DNA from: Cryobacterium aureum
GTDB lineage: Bacteria > Actinomycetota > Actinomycetes > Actinomycetales > Microbacteriaceae
Direction of reading: 5' to 3'
DNA: 64,000 bases
Assembly (NCBI RefSeq): GCF_002954245.1
Contig: NZ_PPTG01000046.1
Location: 1 to 64,000 of the forward strand
The notes beneath the pieces were generated by a model. That model worked only from the letters and a program-made list of their open reading frames with translations, was not told the origin of the DNA and searched no databases. A program made the position numbers and the translations under genes. Shown in pieces: positions 54,709 to 63,246 of this stretch. Numbering within the stretch: position 1 is the stretch's first letter; the number at the start of each line of letters is the position of its first letter.

Positions 54709-55854
54709 TTATGCGAGCGTGCGGCGGCGGCGGCGCACGATGATGAGCGCGGCACCGAGCATCAGCAGCAGCGCGGCGGAGCCGAGCGGCACGATGGGAT
54801 CGACGCCGGTGGCGGCGAGGGTCTTGCTGATGCTGAACGCAACGGCCGACACGGCACCCGAGGACTGGCCGGTGAAGACCAGGGTGTGTGAGCCCGAGGC
54901 GAGCAGTGCGAGCATGGCGGGGCTCAGAACGACCTGCACCTTGCCATTGACGACGGGGAACGTGCCGACGAGTGTCGGCGTGGAGTACGCGTAGACGTCG
55001 ACGAACGAGTCGCCGGAGATCCATTCCACGGTGGCCGTGTACGGCTGACCCGGGTTCAGCGAACCGGCTGGCAGTCCAGCGGATGCCGGGGTCGCGATTT
55101 CAACGCCCGCTGTGCTGAGGAAGGCGGCGAGGTCCGTCGAGTTGGCGACCGGGGCGGCAGCGGCAGCGGTCTTCGGGGCGGTGACGAGAGCACCCGTCGT
55201 GCCGAAGACGGCCGACGGTTCGAAGCCCTCGAGGGTGCCGGTCACGTTGATGCCGATGGTCAGTCCGACGTACTCATCGGTCACGGTGTACGTGCTCGAT
55301 GTCGCACCGTCGATGCCGCCGCCGAACTCGCCGCCACTGTAGAACCATTCATAGGAGAGGGCCGTACCAGTCGGCCAGCCGGTGGAGGTCGCGGTCAGCA
55401 CGCTGCCGACAACGGGCGAGCCCGAGATCGTGACGGTACCTGCCGTCAGAACGGGCAAGGCGGCCGAAGTGACTGTGGCCGTCGGCTCGCTCCTGACGAT
55501 TTCGAGTCCATCCGAGCCGAGTCCCGTCACTTCGATGAAGAGTTGCTGACCAAGAAACGCCTCGGTAACAGTGAATGACGAGCTGGTCGCGCCGTCGATC
55601 GCGGTATCGGCCGAAGGAGAGAGACTTACTCCGTACCACTGGTACGTGTGATTTAGCGAATCACCGCCCCAAGTGCCTTCGTTGATAGTCAACGTCTGTC
55701 CAACGATGGCATCCCCAACGATGGTGATCGGACCGGATTCGACAATAACGGCGCTGGCCGGCGCGGCGAATAGGGTGCCGAACACGAGTACGGCCGCGAC
55801 GGTCAGGGCGACGGCGGAGCCGCGATTTCGAAAACGAACACGTGCGGAAGTCAT
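54709..55854 (-). CDS. Secreted wall-anchored protein with LAATG sorting signal
   Basis: A 381-residue exported protein. The signal peptide ends near residue 35 (VFGTLFAAPASA). Two Ig-like repeats of about 90 residues follow, each beginning ITIVGDAIVGQTLTINEGTW / VTISGSPVVGSVLTATSTGW and containing YQWY or YEWF then IDGATSSTYTVT. These are typical of actinobacterial bacterial-Ig repeats. The C-terminus is SKTLAATGVDPIVPLG, a hydrophobic helix and RRRRRTLA, a class-E-type sorting signal. The ATG at 55854 is preferred over a TTG three codons earlier. The ligand is unknown. Confidence 0.85.
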   Translation of the reverse strand: MTSARVRFRNRGSAVALTVAAVLVFGTLFAAPASAVIVESGPITIVGDAIVGQTLTINEGTWGGDSLNHTYQWYGVSLSPSADTAIDGATSSSFTVTEAFLGQQLFIEVTGLGSDGLEIVRSEPTATVTSAALPVLTAGTVTISGSPVVGSVLTATSTGWPTGTALSYEWFYSGGEFGGGIDGATSSTYTVTDEYVGLTIGINVTGTLEGFEPSAVFGTTGALVTAPKTAAAAAPVANSTDLAAFLSTAGVEIATPASAGLPAGSLNPGQPYTATVEWISGDSFVDVYAYSTPTLVGTFPVVNGKVQVVLSPAMLALLASGSHTLVFTGQSSGAVSAVAFSISKTLAATGVDPIVPLGSAALLLMLGAALIIVRRRRRTLA

Positions 55855-55997
55855 TGGGGCCAATCCTGAAGCTGGACGTGTGGATCACACTGGTGACGGG
55901 ACCGTCGGCTGGGGTGTCTGCCTGTCCGCTGGTTCAAGTTCTGGCCACAGAATGCTGTGGTGATGCGAGAGCCCCGATTGAGCCTAGGGAAAAGTCC

Positions 55998-56043
55998 CGG
56001 CCCAAAACGGTTTCCGGCCCTACTGGGGGTGGAAACGGGGCCG
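55998..56043 (-). terminator. Two-part hairpin after the SDR gene
   Basis: CGGCCC (55998-56003) pairs with GGGCCG (56038-56043), and inside it GTTTCC (56010-56015) pairs with GGAAAC (56031-56036). It lies 16 bases past the SDR stop on the minus strand, so it is a plausible terminator. Confidence 0.45.
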
Positions 56044-56058
56044 CTACGCGAGTAAGCG

Positions 56059-56721
56059 TCAGGTTTCGGGAGGCGCGAGCACGACCCGACTGCCATTAGC
56101 GGATGCCGCTGCCTCGTCCCACAGACCGCTCACGCGGGTAGCCAGCTCGGTTTCGAGCCCGTCGAGCGAAAGCACGACGAAAATCACGACCGCGGCCCGG
56201 TCGCCGGCTTTCGCAAACCCCGCACCGACCGCGCGCACCCAGGTTTCGGCCGCGGACTTTGCGGCCGCATAGTTCGCGCCGCCGGCAGCCGGCCGGTCGA
56301 CCGACACGCTCGACACGATGGCGAGCCGCCCGGCGGGCGAGGCCAACACGTGGGCGTTGAACGCCCGGGTGGTGTTCCTCAGTGTGGTGACCACGTGCGA
56401 GTGCAAAAAATCCCAGTCCTCGTCGGTCTGGCCGGCGAGCCCGCCTCCGCCGCGCCAGCCGCCGACGAGGTGGATGAGCCCGTCGATAGGGGAGAGCTGA
56501 GCCGCCAGAGCAGTCACTGCGGAAAAATCCGTCAGGTCGCACTCATACAACGCAGCATCGGGGGCTACCTCGAGCACCGACTGGAGGCGTTTGAGGTTGG
56601 AGCCGACGGCGACGACGTGCGCGCCGGCATCCGCTAGTGAACGCGCGACGGCCAGACCGGCCGTGCTGGTCGCGCCGGCGATCAGCACGGTGCGACCAGC
56701 GACGGCCGAGCTGGCGCTCAT
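56059..56721 (-). CDS. SDR family oxidoreductase
   Basis: A 220-residue short-chain dehydrogenase-like protein. The cofactor motif is VLIAGATSTAGLAVARSLADAGA (a T-G-x-x-x-G-like variant with Ala), then HLVGGWRGGGGL, AIVSSVSVDRPAAGGANYAAAKSAAETW, giving Ser and the Y-x-x-x-K catalytic pair. It is the second gene of a pair with the DUF6421 gene (overlap TGATG), so both probably serve one pathway. The substrate is unknown. Confidence 0.88.
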   Translation of the reverse strand: MSASSAVAGRTVLIAGATSTAGLAVARSLADAGAHVVAVGSNLKRLQSVLEVAPDAALYECDLTDFSAVTALAAQLSPIDGLIHLVGGWRGGGGLAGQTDEDWDFLHSHVVTTLRNTTRAFNAHVLASPAGRLAIVSSVSVDRPAAGGANYAAAKSAAETWVRAVGAGFAKAGDRAAVVIFVVLSLDGLETELATRVSGLWDEAAASANGSRVVLAPPET

Positions 56722-58121
56722 CAGTCGACCGCGCTGCCGGTAATGCCGGCCGTGGACGTGATGACCGTGCGCATCTTCTTCTCTAGCGCTTCGAAGAACA
56801 TCGACAGCGGAAATTCGTCGTCGAGAACCTGGTCGGTGTAGCCCTTCGGAGCTCCGGCGAGCACCTCGTTCGAAAGCCCGCGGGCCCAGGTAGATGCCGG
56901 GTTCGGCGTGAGGGTCTTCGAGATCATCTCGTAGGCCGCGAGCCAGTGTGCCTTCTTCGGCCGGTCGATCGACGACCAGTAGAGCTCGTCGATCTGCGCT
57001 CCGAGTGCGATGACCACGTCGGGTACAGCGTCCCAGTCGAAGGTGAGCCGAGTGTCGGTCCAGTGCAGCACGCCGTGCTGGTGCATCCAGGCGAACAGCA
57101 GCTGACCGCCGAGGCCGTCATAGTTGCGCACCCGGTTTCCGGTGATGGCGAACCGAAAGATGCGGTCGAAGATGACCGCATATTGCACCAGTTTCGCGTG
57201 CCGACGCGCTTCGGGGCTTGCCAGCTCACTGCCTTCGATCGTGACCGATTCGCGAAAAGCGGTCAGATCGCAGCGCAACTCCTCGAGCGAATAGAGAAAG
57301 AACGGCATGCGCTGCTTGATCATGAACGGGTCGAACGGCAGATCCCCGCGCATGTGCGTGCGGTCGTGAATGAGGTCCCACATCACGAAGGTCTCTTCGG
57401 TGAGGTGCTGGTCATCGAGCAGTGCTGCGGCCTCGGCGGGCAGCTCGAGCCGGGTGATCTCGGATGCCGCGCGCACGACGCGGCGAAAACGGGCGGCTTC
57501 ACGGTCGGCGAAGATCGCCCCCCAGGTGAACGTGGGAATCTCGCGCATCGCGACCGTCTCGGGAAACAGCACGGCCGAGTTGGTGTCGTAGCCCGGGGTG
57601 AAGTCCAGAAAACGAATCGGCACGAACAGCTTGTTTGTGTAGCCGGCTTCGAGTTCGCCGACGAATTCCGGCCAGATGACCTCGATTAGAACGGCTTCGA
57701 CCAGGCGATTGGCGCTGCCGTTCTGCGTGTACATGGGGAACACCACGAGGTGGCGCAGTCCGTTCACACGGTGCTGCTGCGGCTGAAAGGCCATCAGAGA
57801 GTCGTAGAAGTCGGGCACGCCGAATCCCTCCGACGCCCAGCGGTCGAAGTCGGTGATCAGAGCGGCAAGATACGCGGCGTCGTGTGCGAACTGCGGCGCG
57901 AGGTCGGTGATGGCCGCGGTGATGCGCGAAACGGATGCCGCGGCATCCGCGTGCCGTTCGGCGTCGGTAATCGACCCGTTCTGCGACTGCACAGCCTGCA
58001 GTGAGGTCGCCGCTGCCTTGAGGCTAAGCCAGGAGGGGTGCTGCGCAAGGCCGTCTTCGAGAACCTCGGGCTCTCCGACCAGAGCGTTAGCTACGTGTGT
58101 TTTTTCAACAGATATCGACAT
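56721..58121 (-). CDS. DUF6421 family protein
   Basis: A 466-residue soluble protein matching what I know as the DUF6421 family of actinobacteria, with no assigned function. Distinctive segments are FYDSLMAFQPQQHRVNGLRHLVVFPMYTQNGS, DLIHDRTHMRGDLPFDPFMIKQRMPFFLYSLEELRCDL and QLLFAWMHQHGVLHWTD. They are rich in His, Arg and Glu and look like an enzyme active site with possible metal ligands (HDRTH). The ATG at 58121 has GGAGG eight bases upstream. It is translationally coupled to the SDR gene. Confidence 0.75.
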   Translation of the reverse strand: MSISVEKTHVANALVGEPEVLEDGLAQHPSWLSLKAAATSLQAVQSQNGSITDAERHADAAASVSRITAAITDLAPQFAHDAAYLAALITDFDRWASEGFGVPDFYDSLMAFQPQQHRVNGLRHLVVFPMYTQNGSANRLVEAVLIEVIWPEFVGELEAGYTNKLFVPIRFLDFTPGYDTNSAVLFPETVAMREIPTFTWGAIFADREAARFRRVVRAASEITRLELPAEAAALLDDQHLTEETFVMWDLIHDRTHMRGDLPFDPFMIKQRMPFFLYSLEELRCDLTAFRESVTIEGSELASPEARRHAKLVQYAVIFDRIFRFAITGNRVRNYDGLGGQLLFAWMHQHGVLHWTDTRLTFDWDAVPDVVIALGAQIDELYWSSIDRPKKAHWLAAYEMISKTLTPNPASTWARGLSNEVLAGAPKGYTDQVLDDEFPLSMFFEALEKKMRTVITSTAGITGSAVD

Positions 58122-58438
58122 GGGAACCTCCGATTCGAATGAGTGCCGCGGTCGCGGCGGGCGTGCCACTTCAGAGTATCGGGCGATGCGCGGCGTTTTC
58201 TTGCGATTTTTCGCAATAAATCGTCGCGTCTGGGGTGTAATAACGATTGAATTCACCGCGGCATGCCGTATGGCGAGCTGAGACACGACGACGGCATTTC
58301 GATTGTCATCAGTAATCAGGGCCGCGGATCAGTTCCCGAGCGTGCACACGAACACCACGCCAGTGCGCAAGGTTTCCACAAGGCCGCCACGGCATTCTTT
58401 ATCGTGAACTCATCTCGACGCACCACTCTGGAGTGAGC
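58122..58438. other. Divergent promoter region between DUF6421 and multicopper oxidase genes
   Basis: There are 317 bases without a gene. They hold the palindrome at 58201 and an AT-richer stretch around 58195-58260, likely the DUF6421 promoter. The remaining part up to 58430 contains the start region of the oxidase. No RNA structure was recognised. Confidence 0.5.
58201..58216. promoter_or_regulatory. Palindrome TTGCGA-N4-TCGCAA, candidate operator
   Basis: TTGCGATTTTTCGCAA has perfect six-base arms around TTTT, 80 bases upstream of the DUF6421 start. Size and symmetry suit an Lrp/AsnC, TetR or GntR-type dimer. No regulator gene adjoins, so the binding protein is unknown. Confidence 0.45.
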
Positions 58439-60121
58439 ATGACGACACGTAGGGAAGTACTGCAGTTGGGCGCAGTGGGTGCCGTCGGCGCGATGAGCGC
58501 CCTCGGCATGGCCAAGATGGGGGACCCGGTCCCCACCCCCAGCCTGCTGGCACCCTCGAACATGCCGGTCCCGTACCGGGGCGTGTTCCGCCGCCCGCCC
58601 GAGTTGGTGCCGTACGCCACGGGCTTCGATGATGGCGACCCGGCTCGACCATTCGCCAAATTCGCCCTCACCGAGAAGCTGGCGCAGGCGCAGATACTTC
58701 CGGGGCTCTCCACCACCCTCGCGGGGTACAACGGTGTTTTTCCCGGCCCGACCATTCGGGTGCGACAGGGCACCCGAACCGAGATACGCATCCGTAACGC
58801 TTTGCCGGCAACAGGGCTCTTGCATCCGTCGGCGTTTAACACCGTCACCCACATGCACGGCTCGGCATCGTTGCCCCAGTACGACGGGTACGCCAACGAC
58901 TTCACTGCTCCGGGCAAAGTCAAGAACTACCAGTACCCCAACTGGCAGTCGGCGCGCACGCTCTGGTACCACGACCACAACCACCTGGTCACGAGCCAGA
59001 ATGTGTATTCAGGGCTCGCGGGCTTCTACCCGCTGTCGGACCAGTACGAGCAGGCGCAGCTGCCTCAGGGCGAGTTCGATGTGCCGCTGATGATCTCGGA
59101 CGCAATGTTTAACGCCGATGGTTCTCTGGGATTCAACGACAACGGCCACGCGGGTCTGTGGGGTGATGTGATCATGGTCAACGGGGTGCCGTGGCCGACG
59201 ATGAAGGTCAAGCCGCGCATCTACCGGTTTCGAGTGCTCGTGGCCTCGATCACCCGTTCCTATCGACCCACACTGTCCACCGGTGACCCGTTCTACGTCG
59301 TGGGCACCGACGGCGGCATGACGCCCAAGGTGGAGGCGGTGCAGTCCTGGCGCCAGGGCACGGCGGAGCGCTATGAGATCCTTATCGACTTCCGCAAGTA
59401 CAAGGTTGGCCAGATGATCGAGATGCGCAACCTGAGTAACAAGAACAACGTCAACTTCGCAAACACGAACAAGATCATGCGGTTTCAGGTGGTGGCCGAC
59501 TCGGGTTCCGCTGTCGGGTCGATCTCCGCCATCCCGACTACCCTCGACGACGGTGGCTCGGCAAACCCCGAGCGTGGTGGCCTCGACGTGATGAAGCTGA
59601 CCCCGGAGATGGCGGTGGCAAAGCGGGTACTTCGAGTGCAGCGTCAGGGCGGAGAGTGGACCATCAACGGGGAGACCTGGGAGGACGTGGAGGCATCCGG
59701 GTTCTCCCGGTGCTTCGGCAGTCCCCAGCCGTACTCCGTTGAGCAGTGGACCATTACGAACGAGTCCGGAGGCTGGTTCCACCCGGTGCACATTCATCTG
59801 ATCGATGCCAAAATCATCGCCCGAAACACAAACGGTGGCAAACCGTTCCCGTGGGAGGGCGGGCCAAAAGACGTCTTCTACGCGGGCGAGAACGAGTCCA
59901 TCACGTTGCTGATGCAGTTCAACACCGGTGCCCACACCGGCGGGCGATACATGGTGCACTGCCACAACCTGGTGCACGAAGACCACGACATGATGGTGCA
60001 ATTCTCGGTCGGGGACTGGCGAAACAACGACCCGGTCACCTCTGACTATCCCATCGTCGACACCACCCCCATGAATTCCTATCCGCCGGTGTACCGGCCG
60101 GGGTTTGCGACGGGAACCTGA
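58439..60121 (+). CDS. Multicopper oxidase, Tat-exported (CotA/laccase-like)
   Basis: A 560-residue oxidase. The N-terminus TTRREVLQLGAVGAVGAMSAL is a Tat-type signal. Copper ligands are HMHG near residue 138 and WYHDHNH near 178 in the first cupredoxin domain. At the end, HPVHIHL near 448 and HCHNLVHEDHDMM near 508 supply the type 1/2/3 centres with Met as axial ligand. It oxidises phenolics, metals or bilirubin-like substrates with O2. GGAG lies five bases before the ATG at 58439; a GTG two codons earlier is possible. A lipoprotein gene follows two bases later. Confidence 0.92.
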   Translation: MTTRREVLQLGAVGAVGAMSALGMAKMGDPVPTPSLLAPSNMPVPYRGVFRRPPELVPYATGFDDGDPARPFAKFALTEKLAQAQILPGLSTTLAGYNGVFPGPTIRVRQGTRTEIRIRNALPATGLLHPSAFNTVTHMHGSASLPQYDGYANDFTAPGKVKNYQYPNWQSARTLWYHDHNHLVTSQNVYSGLAGFYPLSDQYEQAQLPQGEFDVPLMISDAMFNADGSLGFNDNGHAGLWGDVIMVNGVPWPTMKVKPRIYRFRVLVASITRSYRPTLSTGDPFYVVGTDGGMTPKVEAVQSWRQGTAERYEILIDFRKYKVGQMIEMRNLSNKNNVNFANTNKIMRFQVVADSGSAVGSISAIPTTLDDGGSANPERGGLDVMKLTPEMAVAKRVLRVQRQGGEWTINGETWEDVEASGFSRCFGSPQPYSVEQWTITNESGGWFHPVHIHLIDAKIIARNTNGGKPFPWEGGPKDVFYAGENESITLLMQFNTGAHTGGRYMVHCHNLVHEDHDMMVQFSVGDWRNNDPVTSDYPIVDTTPMNSYPPVYRPGFATGT

Positions 60122-60122
60122 G

Positions 60123-61148
60123 ATGAACAACGTCACCAAGATGGTCACGGCGGTACTCATCGCGTTCGCACTGAGCGGATGCACCGCCGTGGCGACGCCT
60201 CCTACCCCTACTCCCGTTTCGACCGGACTGATCGGCGACGCTGAGACGGGTACCGATGCGGGCAACGACCGACCTACCGTGACCTACGACGGGCTGATGG
60301 TTCGACGCCGGGTGGTGATCGCAATCCACTCGACTCCCGACGCCGATCTCGCCGCGCTCCGCACGGTGCTCGATAATGCGGCGAACCAGAGCCAGATAAA
60401 CCTGTCCGACATCTCTCCCGACGTGCTCGACCCCGCCTCGCTCGAGCACCTGGTGCCGGAGCTGATCGTGGCCCTGCCGATGGGGGATACCGTTGCCGAA
60501 GCCGGGGAACTGGTCAACCGTGCGTACTTCCAGGACCCAGTGGTTTCCGGGGTGGACCATTACCACGTTGCCGAGGTCTTGGTACACGATCTCCGGTTCG
60601 CGGTTCGGGCGACCAGCCCTGCCGCACTGGAGGAGTCCATCGCCCGGGAAGGCATTCTGTCGGACGCGCTCGGCAACTACTCCACCACCCTCCGCACCGG
60701 TGAGCTCGACGTGACCTACACCGGACCGCTACTCAGCGATGATCTTATAAAGTCGGTTCAAAACGGCATCGCGCGCGCGGCGCATACCAAGCTGGAGGCA
60801 GTCACCGTTTCCCCCCGCTCGACCGCGGGGGTCGGTGTGGACATGGCCAACGAGCCGGCGCCGGCGCCCGCAGCCACCGAAGATGCTTCGGACCATAACC
60901 ACGACGCCGCACCCGATGACAGCGACGGACGCAACGGATCGGGCAACGGCAGTGACGACGTCACTGACGCTCCCGATGACAGCGATGAACGACCGGAAGG
61001 CAGCAACTCCGGCGTCGACGATACTGTCGACGACAGCGGAAGCTCGGGCCACGGGACCAATTCCGGCCCCGAGGCCGACGAGAACAGCGGCCAGGACGAC
61101 TCCGATAGTGGCGGCTCCGGCTCCGGCAACGGAAGCAACGACGGCTAG
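60123..61148 (+). CDS. Lipoprotein with Asp/Ser/Gly-rich tail, unknown function
   Basis: A 341-residue lipoprotein with signal and lipobox ALSGCTAV. Residues about 50-240 form a folded domain of no recognised family (LMVRRRVVIAIHSTPDADLAALRTVLDNA, HYHVAEVLVHDLRFAVRA). The last 100 residues are low-complexity, dominated by Asp, Ser, Gly, Asn and Glu (e.g. DDVTDAPDDSDERPEG), very acidic, and could bind metal ions or span the wall. It begins one base after the oxidase stop, so it is coupled to the multicopper oxidase and may be its accessory or metal-supplying partner. Confidence 0.8.
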   Translation: MNNVTKMVTAVLIAFALSGCTAVATPPTPTPVSTGLIGDAETGTDAGNDRPTVTYDGLMVRRRVVIAIHSTPDADLAALRTVLDNAANQSQINLSDISPDVLDPASLEHLVPELIVALPMGDTVAEAGELVNRAYFQDPVVSGVDHYHVAEVLVHDLRFAVRATSPAALEESIAREGILSDALGNYSTTLRTGELDVTYTGPLLSDDLIKSVQNGIARAAHTKLEAVTVSPRSTAGVGVDMANEPAPAPAATEDASDHNHDAAPDDSDGRNGSGNGSDDVTDAPDDSDERPEGSNSGVDDTVDDSGSSGHGTNSGPEADENSGQDDSDSGGSGSGNGSNDG

Positions 61149-61304
61149 CGGCGGGATACTCTCAGCCGGGCTATCGACTCAGACGAGTCGGTAGCCCGCT
61201 CCGCGTACCCTCTTGGGACGCCCGTTCCGCGCTGGATCCGCAGATCTCCCAGATAGACAATCACCTTCTTGACCGGGCAGACCATTGTGGATGTTCATGC
61301 TCAC

Positions 61305-61352
61305 GCTCGGATGGTCGCTCGGATGGTCGCTCGGATGGTCGCTCGGATGGTC
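61305..61352 (-). repeat. Four perfect 12-bp tandem repeats
   Basis: GCTCGGATGGTC is repeated four times without change (61305-61316, 61317-61328, 61329-61340, 61341-61352). The last two bases belong to the Rieske-gene stop codon, so on the minus strand the array GACCATCCGAGC starts immediately after that gene. It lies in the 202-base gap to the convergent lipoprotein gene. Confidence 0.95.
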
Positions 61353-61791
61353 AGGAATCGGCGAGCACAACGCCGCCGGTGACGCGCACCGCAATCTTTT
61401 CCAGCGGCGAGGGCGCGGGGCCATCAATCACCTCTCCGGTTGCCCCGTTAAAGCGTGACTGATGGCACGGGCAATCGAATTCGCCTTCCCCGGGTTTAAC
61501 GACACAACCCTGGTGCGTGCAGATGGCGCTAAAGGCAATGATGCTACCTTCGGTCGGCTGAGAAACCAGAATTGGCTTCCCGTCCAGGGTGGCCGAAATG
61601 GAGCCGCCGATGGGGATGTCGGCAAGTTTGGCAACCTCCTGGGGTGCGCTCCCGCCCGTGGACGCCGTCGACGGGCCACCAGCCTCCACCCCGGCGGGCG
61701 ATACGGTCGAGCAGCCGGCGAGCGCCGCAGCGGTGCCCGCGCTCCCGATCAAGATAACGGCGCGGCGGGAGAGATCGGCGGTCGGTGTCAT
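61351..61791 (-). CDS. Rieske [2Fe-2S] lipoprotein, Tat-type
   Basis: A 146-residue protein. The N-terminus SRRAVILIGSAGTAAALAGCST combines a twin-Arg signal with a lipobox. The Rieske domain follows with CTHQGCVV (C-T-H-x-G-C) and CPCHQSRFN (C-x-C-H), binding one 2Fe-2S cluster through two Cys and two His. It is a small stand-alone electron carrier on the outside of the membrane. The ATG at 61791 has GAGGA upstream; the frame is open to 61995. It is convergent with the multicopper-oxidase operon and may share its redox chain. Confidence 0.92.
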   Translation of the reverse strand: MTPTADLSRRAVILIGSAGTAAALAGCSTVSPAGVEAGGPSTASTGGSAPQEVAKLADIPIGGSISATLDGKPILVSQPTEGSIIAFSAICTHQGCVVKPGEGEFDCPCHQSRFNGATGEVIDGPAPSPLEKIAVRVTGGVVLADS

Positions 61792-61902
61792 GGTCGTCCT
61801 CGAATTCGGCGTAGTGAGTAGATGGGCCATACGGGTCATAACCACAAGACGGATCCTATGGCCGGTAATAGCAATATTGCGCGGGGACGCCAAAATACGG
61901 CT

Positions 61903-61934
61903 TGGTCCTGCTCCTGAGTGAAGGAGCTGGACCA
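61903..61934 (-). terminator. Hairpin after the amidohydrolase gene
   Basis: TGGTCCTGCTCCT (61903-61915) pairs with AGGAGCTGGACCA (61922-61934) with one mismatch, loop GAGTGA. It lies between the amidohydrolase stop (62078) and the Rieske start. The minus strand continues with a short T-rich piece (GTATTTTGG). Confidence 0.55.
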
Positions 61935-62077
61935 AACCAGGGCTCGTCCAGGAGAAAGTCCTCGCACCGACGGACGCTGACCCGTCCAGGGTCACCAGCT
62001 GCCCTGCGCTGACAGTCTGGTCGGGTCTCGCCTGTTACCGTCAGAGTCCGCGCGCCAACCGTGTATGGCACCGCAGC

Positions 62078-62968
62078 CTATTCGCCGATCAGTCGCAGAC
62101 CGTTGTACCAGCAGACGGCGCGCAGCCAGTCGTCGTCGAGGCGCGGTTCCCGGTCGCGCAGCCGTTCGAGCGACTCGAGCTGGTGCGCATACGGGTACGG
62201 AATGTTGGGAAAGTCGCTGCCGAGCACCACTCGGTCGGGCAGGTCGGCCAGCCGTGGCAGCAGGGCGGGGTCGAACGGTGCGAGCTGCTCGAAGAAATCC
62301 GTGAACACCATGGTGGTGTCGAGGTGTACCCAGGGGTAGCGTTCGGCGAGATCGAGAAACTCGCCGTATTCCGGGCCGCCCATATGTGCAACGACGGCCG
62401 TCAGAAGCGGATGCCGCGCCAGTACCCCCGCAAGTGGTTCCGGCCCGGTGATGCCCGGCCGGGACACCGGCCCGCTGCCGACGTGGATCACCACCGGAAT
62501 CGCGGCATCCGCCAGCAGCCCCCAGACCGGGTCGAGCAGGGGTTCGCGCAGGTCGAAAGCCCCGATCTGCGCGTGAATCTTGAACACTCGAGCGCCCCGA
62601 TCGAGGGCGGACTGCACCTGCTCAAGCACGCCCTCTTCCGGATAGAACGTGGCGCTCGGCACGCAATCGGCGTGCTCCGCCGCCAGATCGAGCGAGAAGT
62701 CGGTCAGCGAAGCCGCCATCCCTGGGCGATGCGCATACGACAGCGCGGTAAAACGGCGCACGCCCAGACGACGGATGCTCGCCAGCCGCGACTCCTGATC
62801 GTCGCGGTACTGGATCGGCCACTCCTGGCCGATCAGCGGTTCGATCTCGTCGAAGTGTGCCCAGACGCGCCGCAGCATGCGCTCTGGCAGAAAATGGGTG
62901 TGCAGGTCGACCAGTCCGGGCAGGCCCAGGCCGCGCCACCAGGCCGGTACCTCGTTGTCGAGCATCAT
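62078..62968 (-). CDS. Amidohydrolase family (amidohydrolase 2) protein
   Basis: A 296-residue TIM-barrel metal hydrolase or decarboxylase. LVDLHTHFLP holds the first two His ligands (H-x-H). FKIHAQIGAFDLREP and VVIHVGSG give the next histidines, VVAHMGGPEYGEFLDLAERYP another, and VVLGSDFPNIPYP the catalytic Asp. The group includes ACMSD-like decarboxylases and lactone hydrolases; the substrate is not predictable. The ATG at 62968 (or 62965) is chosen because the first barrel strand starts 20 residues in; the frame is open to 63109. Confidence 0.88.
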   Translation of the reverse strand: MMLDNEVPAWWRGLGLPGLVDLHTHFLPERMLRRVWAHFDEIEPLIGQEWPIQYRDDQESRLASIRRLGVRRFTALSYAHRPGMAASLTDFSLDLAAEHADCVPSATFYPEEGVLEQVQSALDRGARVFKIHAQIGAFDLREPLLDPVWGLLADAAIPVVIHVGSGPVSRPGITGPEPLAGVLARHPLLTAVVAHMGGPEYGEFLDLAERYPWVHLDTTMVFTDFFEQLAPFDPALLPRLADLPDRVVLGSDFPNIPYPYAHQLESLERLRDREPRLDDDWLRAVCWYNGLRLIGE

Positions 62969-62985
62969 TGACCCCAGTGTGTCAC

Positions 62986-63246
62986 CTATTCCAGAAGCGC
63001 CATGCCGGCCAGTCCGGCGGCACGCCGGTCGACGGTGCCGGTGCCGGTGCATCCGTTGGCCACGGCGCTGCGGGCGATTAAAGCATCGGCGCGAGTCAGT
63101 ACCCACCACGTTTCGACCACCATGACTGTGTCCAGGAAGCCCTGCTCCGTGCGCTCAGCGAACCCATGAACGTGCTGGCTAGTGCGAATTGCCGCTCGTC
63201 GTCACGGGTGGCGTACCGAACCAGCACGTTCGTATCGAGGGATCAT
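62986..63246 (-). pseudogene. Degraded VapC-type PIN-domain toxin gene
   Basis: Read on the minus strand, an ATG at 63246 is out of frame with the next piece, LDTNVLVRYATRDDE, the diagnostic first strand of PIN toxins with its catalytic Asp. After FMGSLSA the frame shifts again to LDTVMVVETWWVLTRA. This joins directly to DALIARSAVANGC...TVDRRAAGLAGMALLE and a stop, so roughly 40 residues of the middle are missing. Two frameshifts plus a deletion make it non-functional. Its start overlaps a stop codon of an upstream open frame (GAATGATC), as in vapBC operons, but no intact antitoxin is recognised. Confidence 0.75.

Noticed and set aside
61179..61427. A minus-strand frame with four DHPS repeats
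   Set aside because: The peptide repeat is only the translation of the 12-bp DNA array and runs past the Rieske stop. There is no other coding sign.
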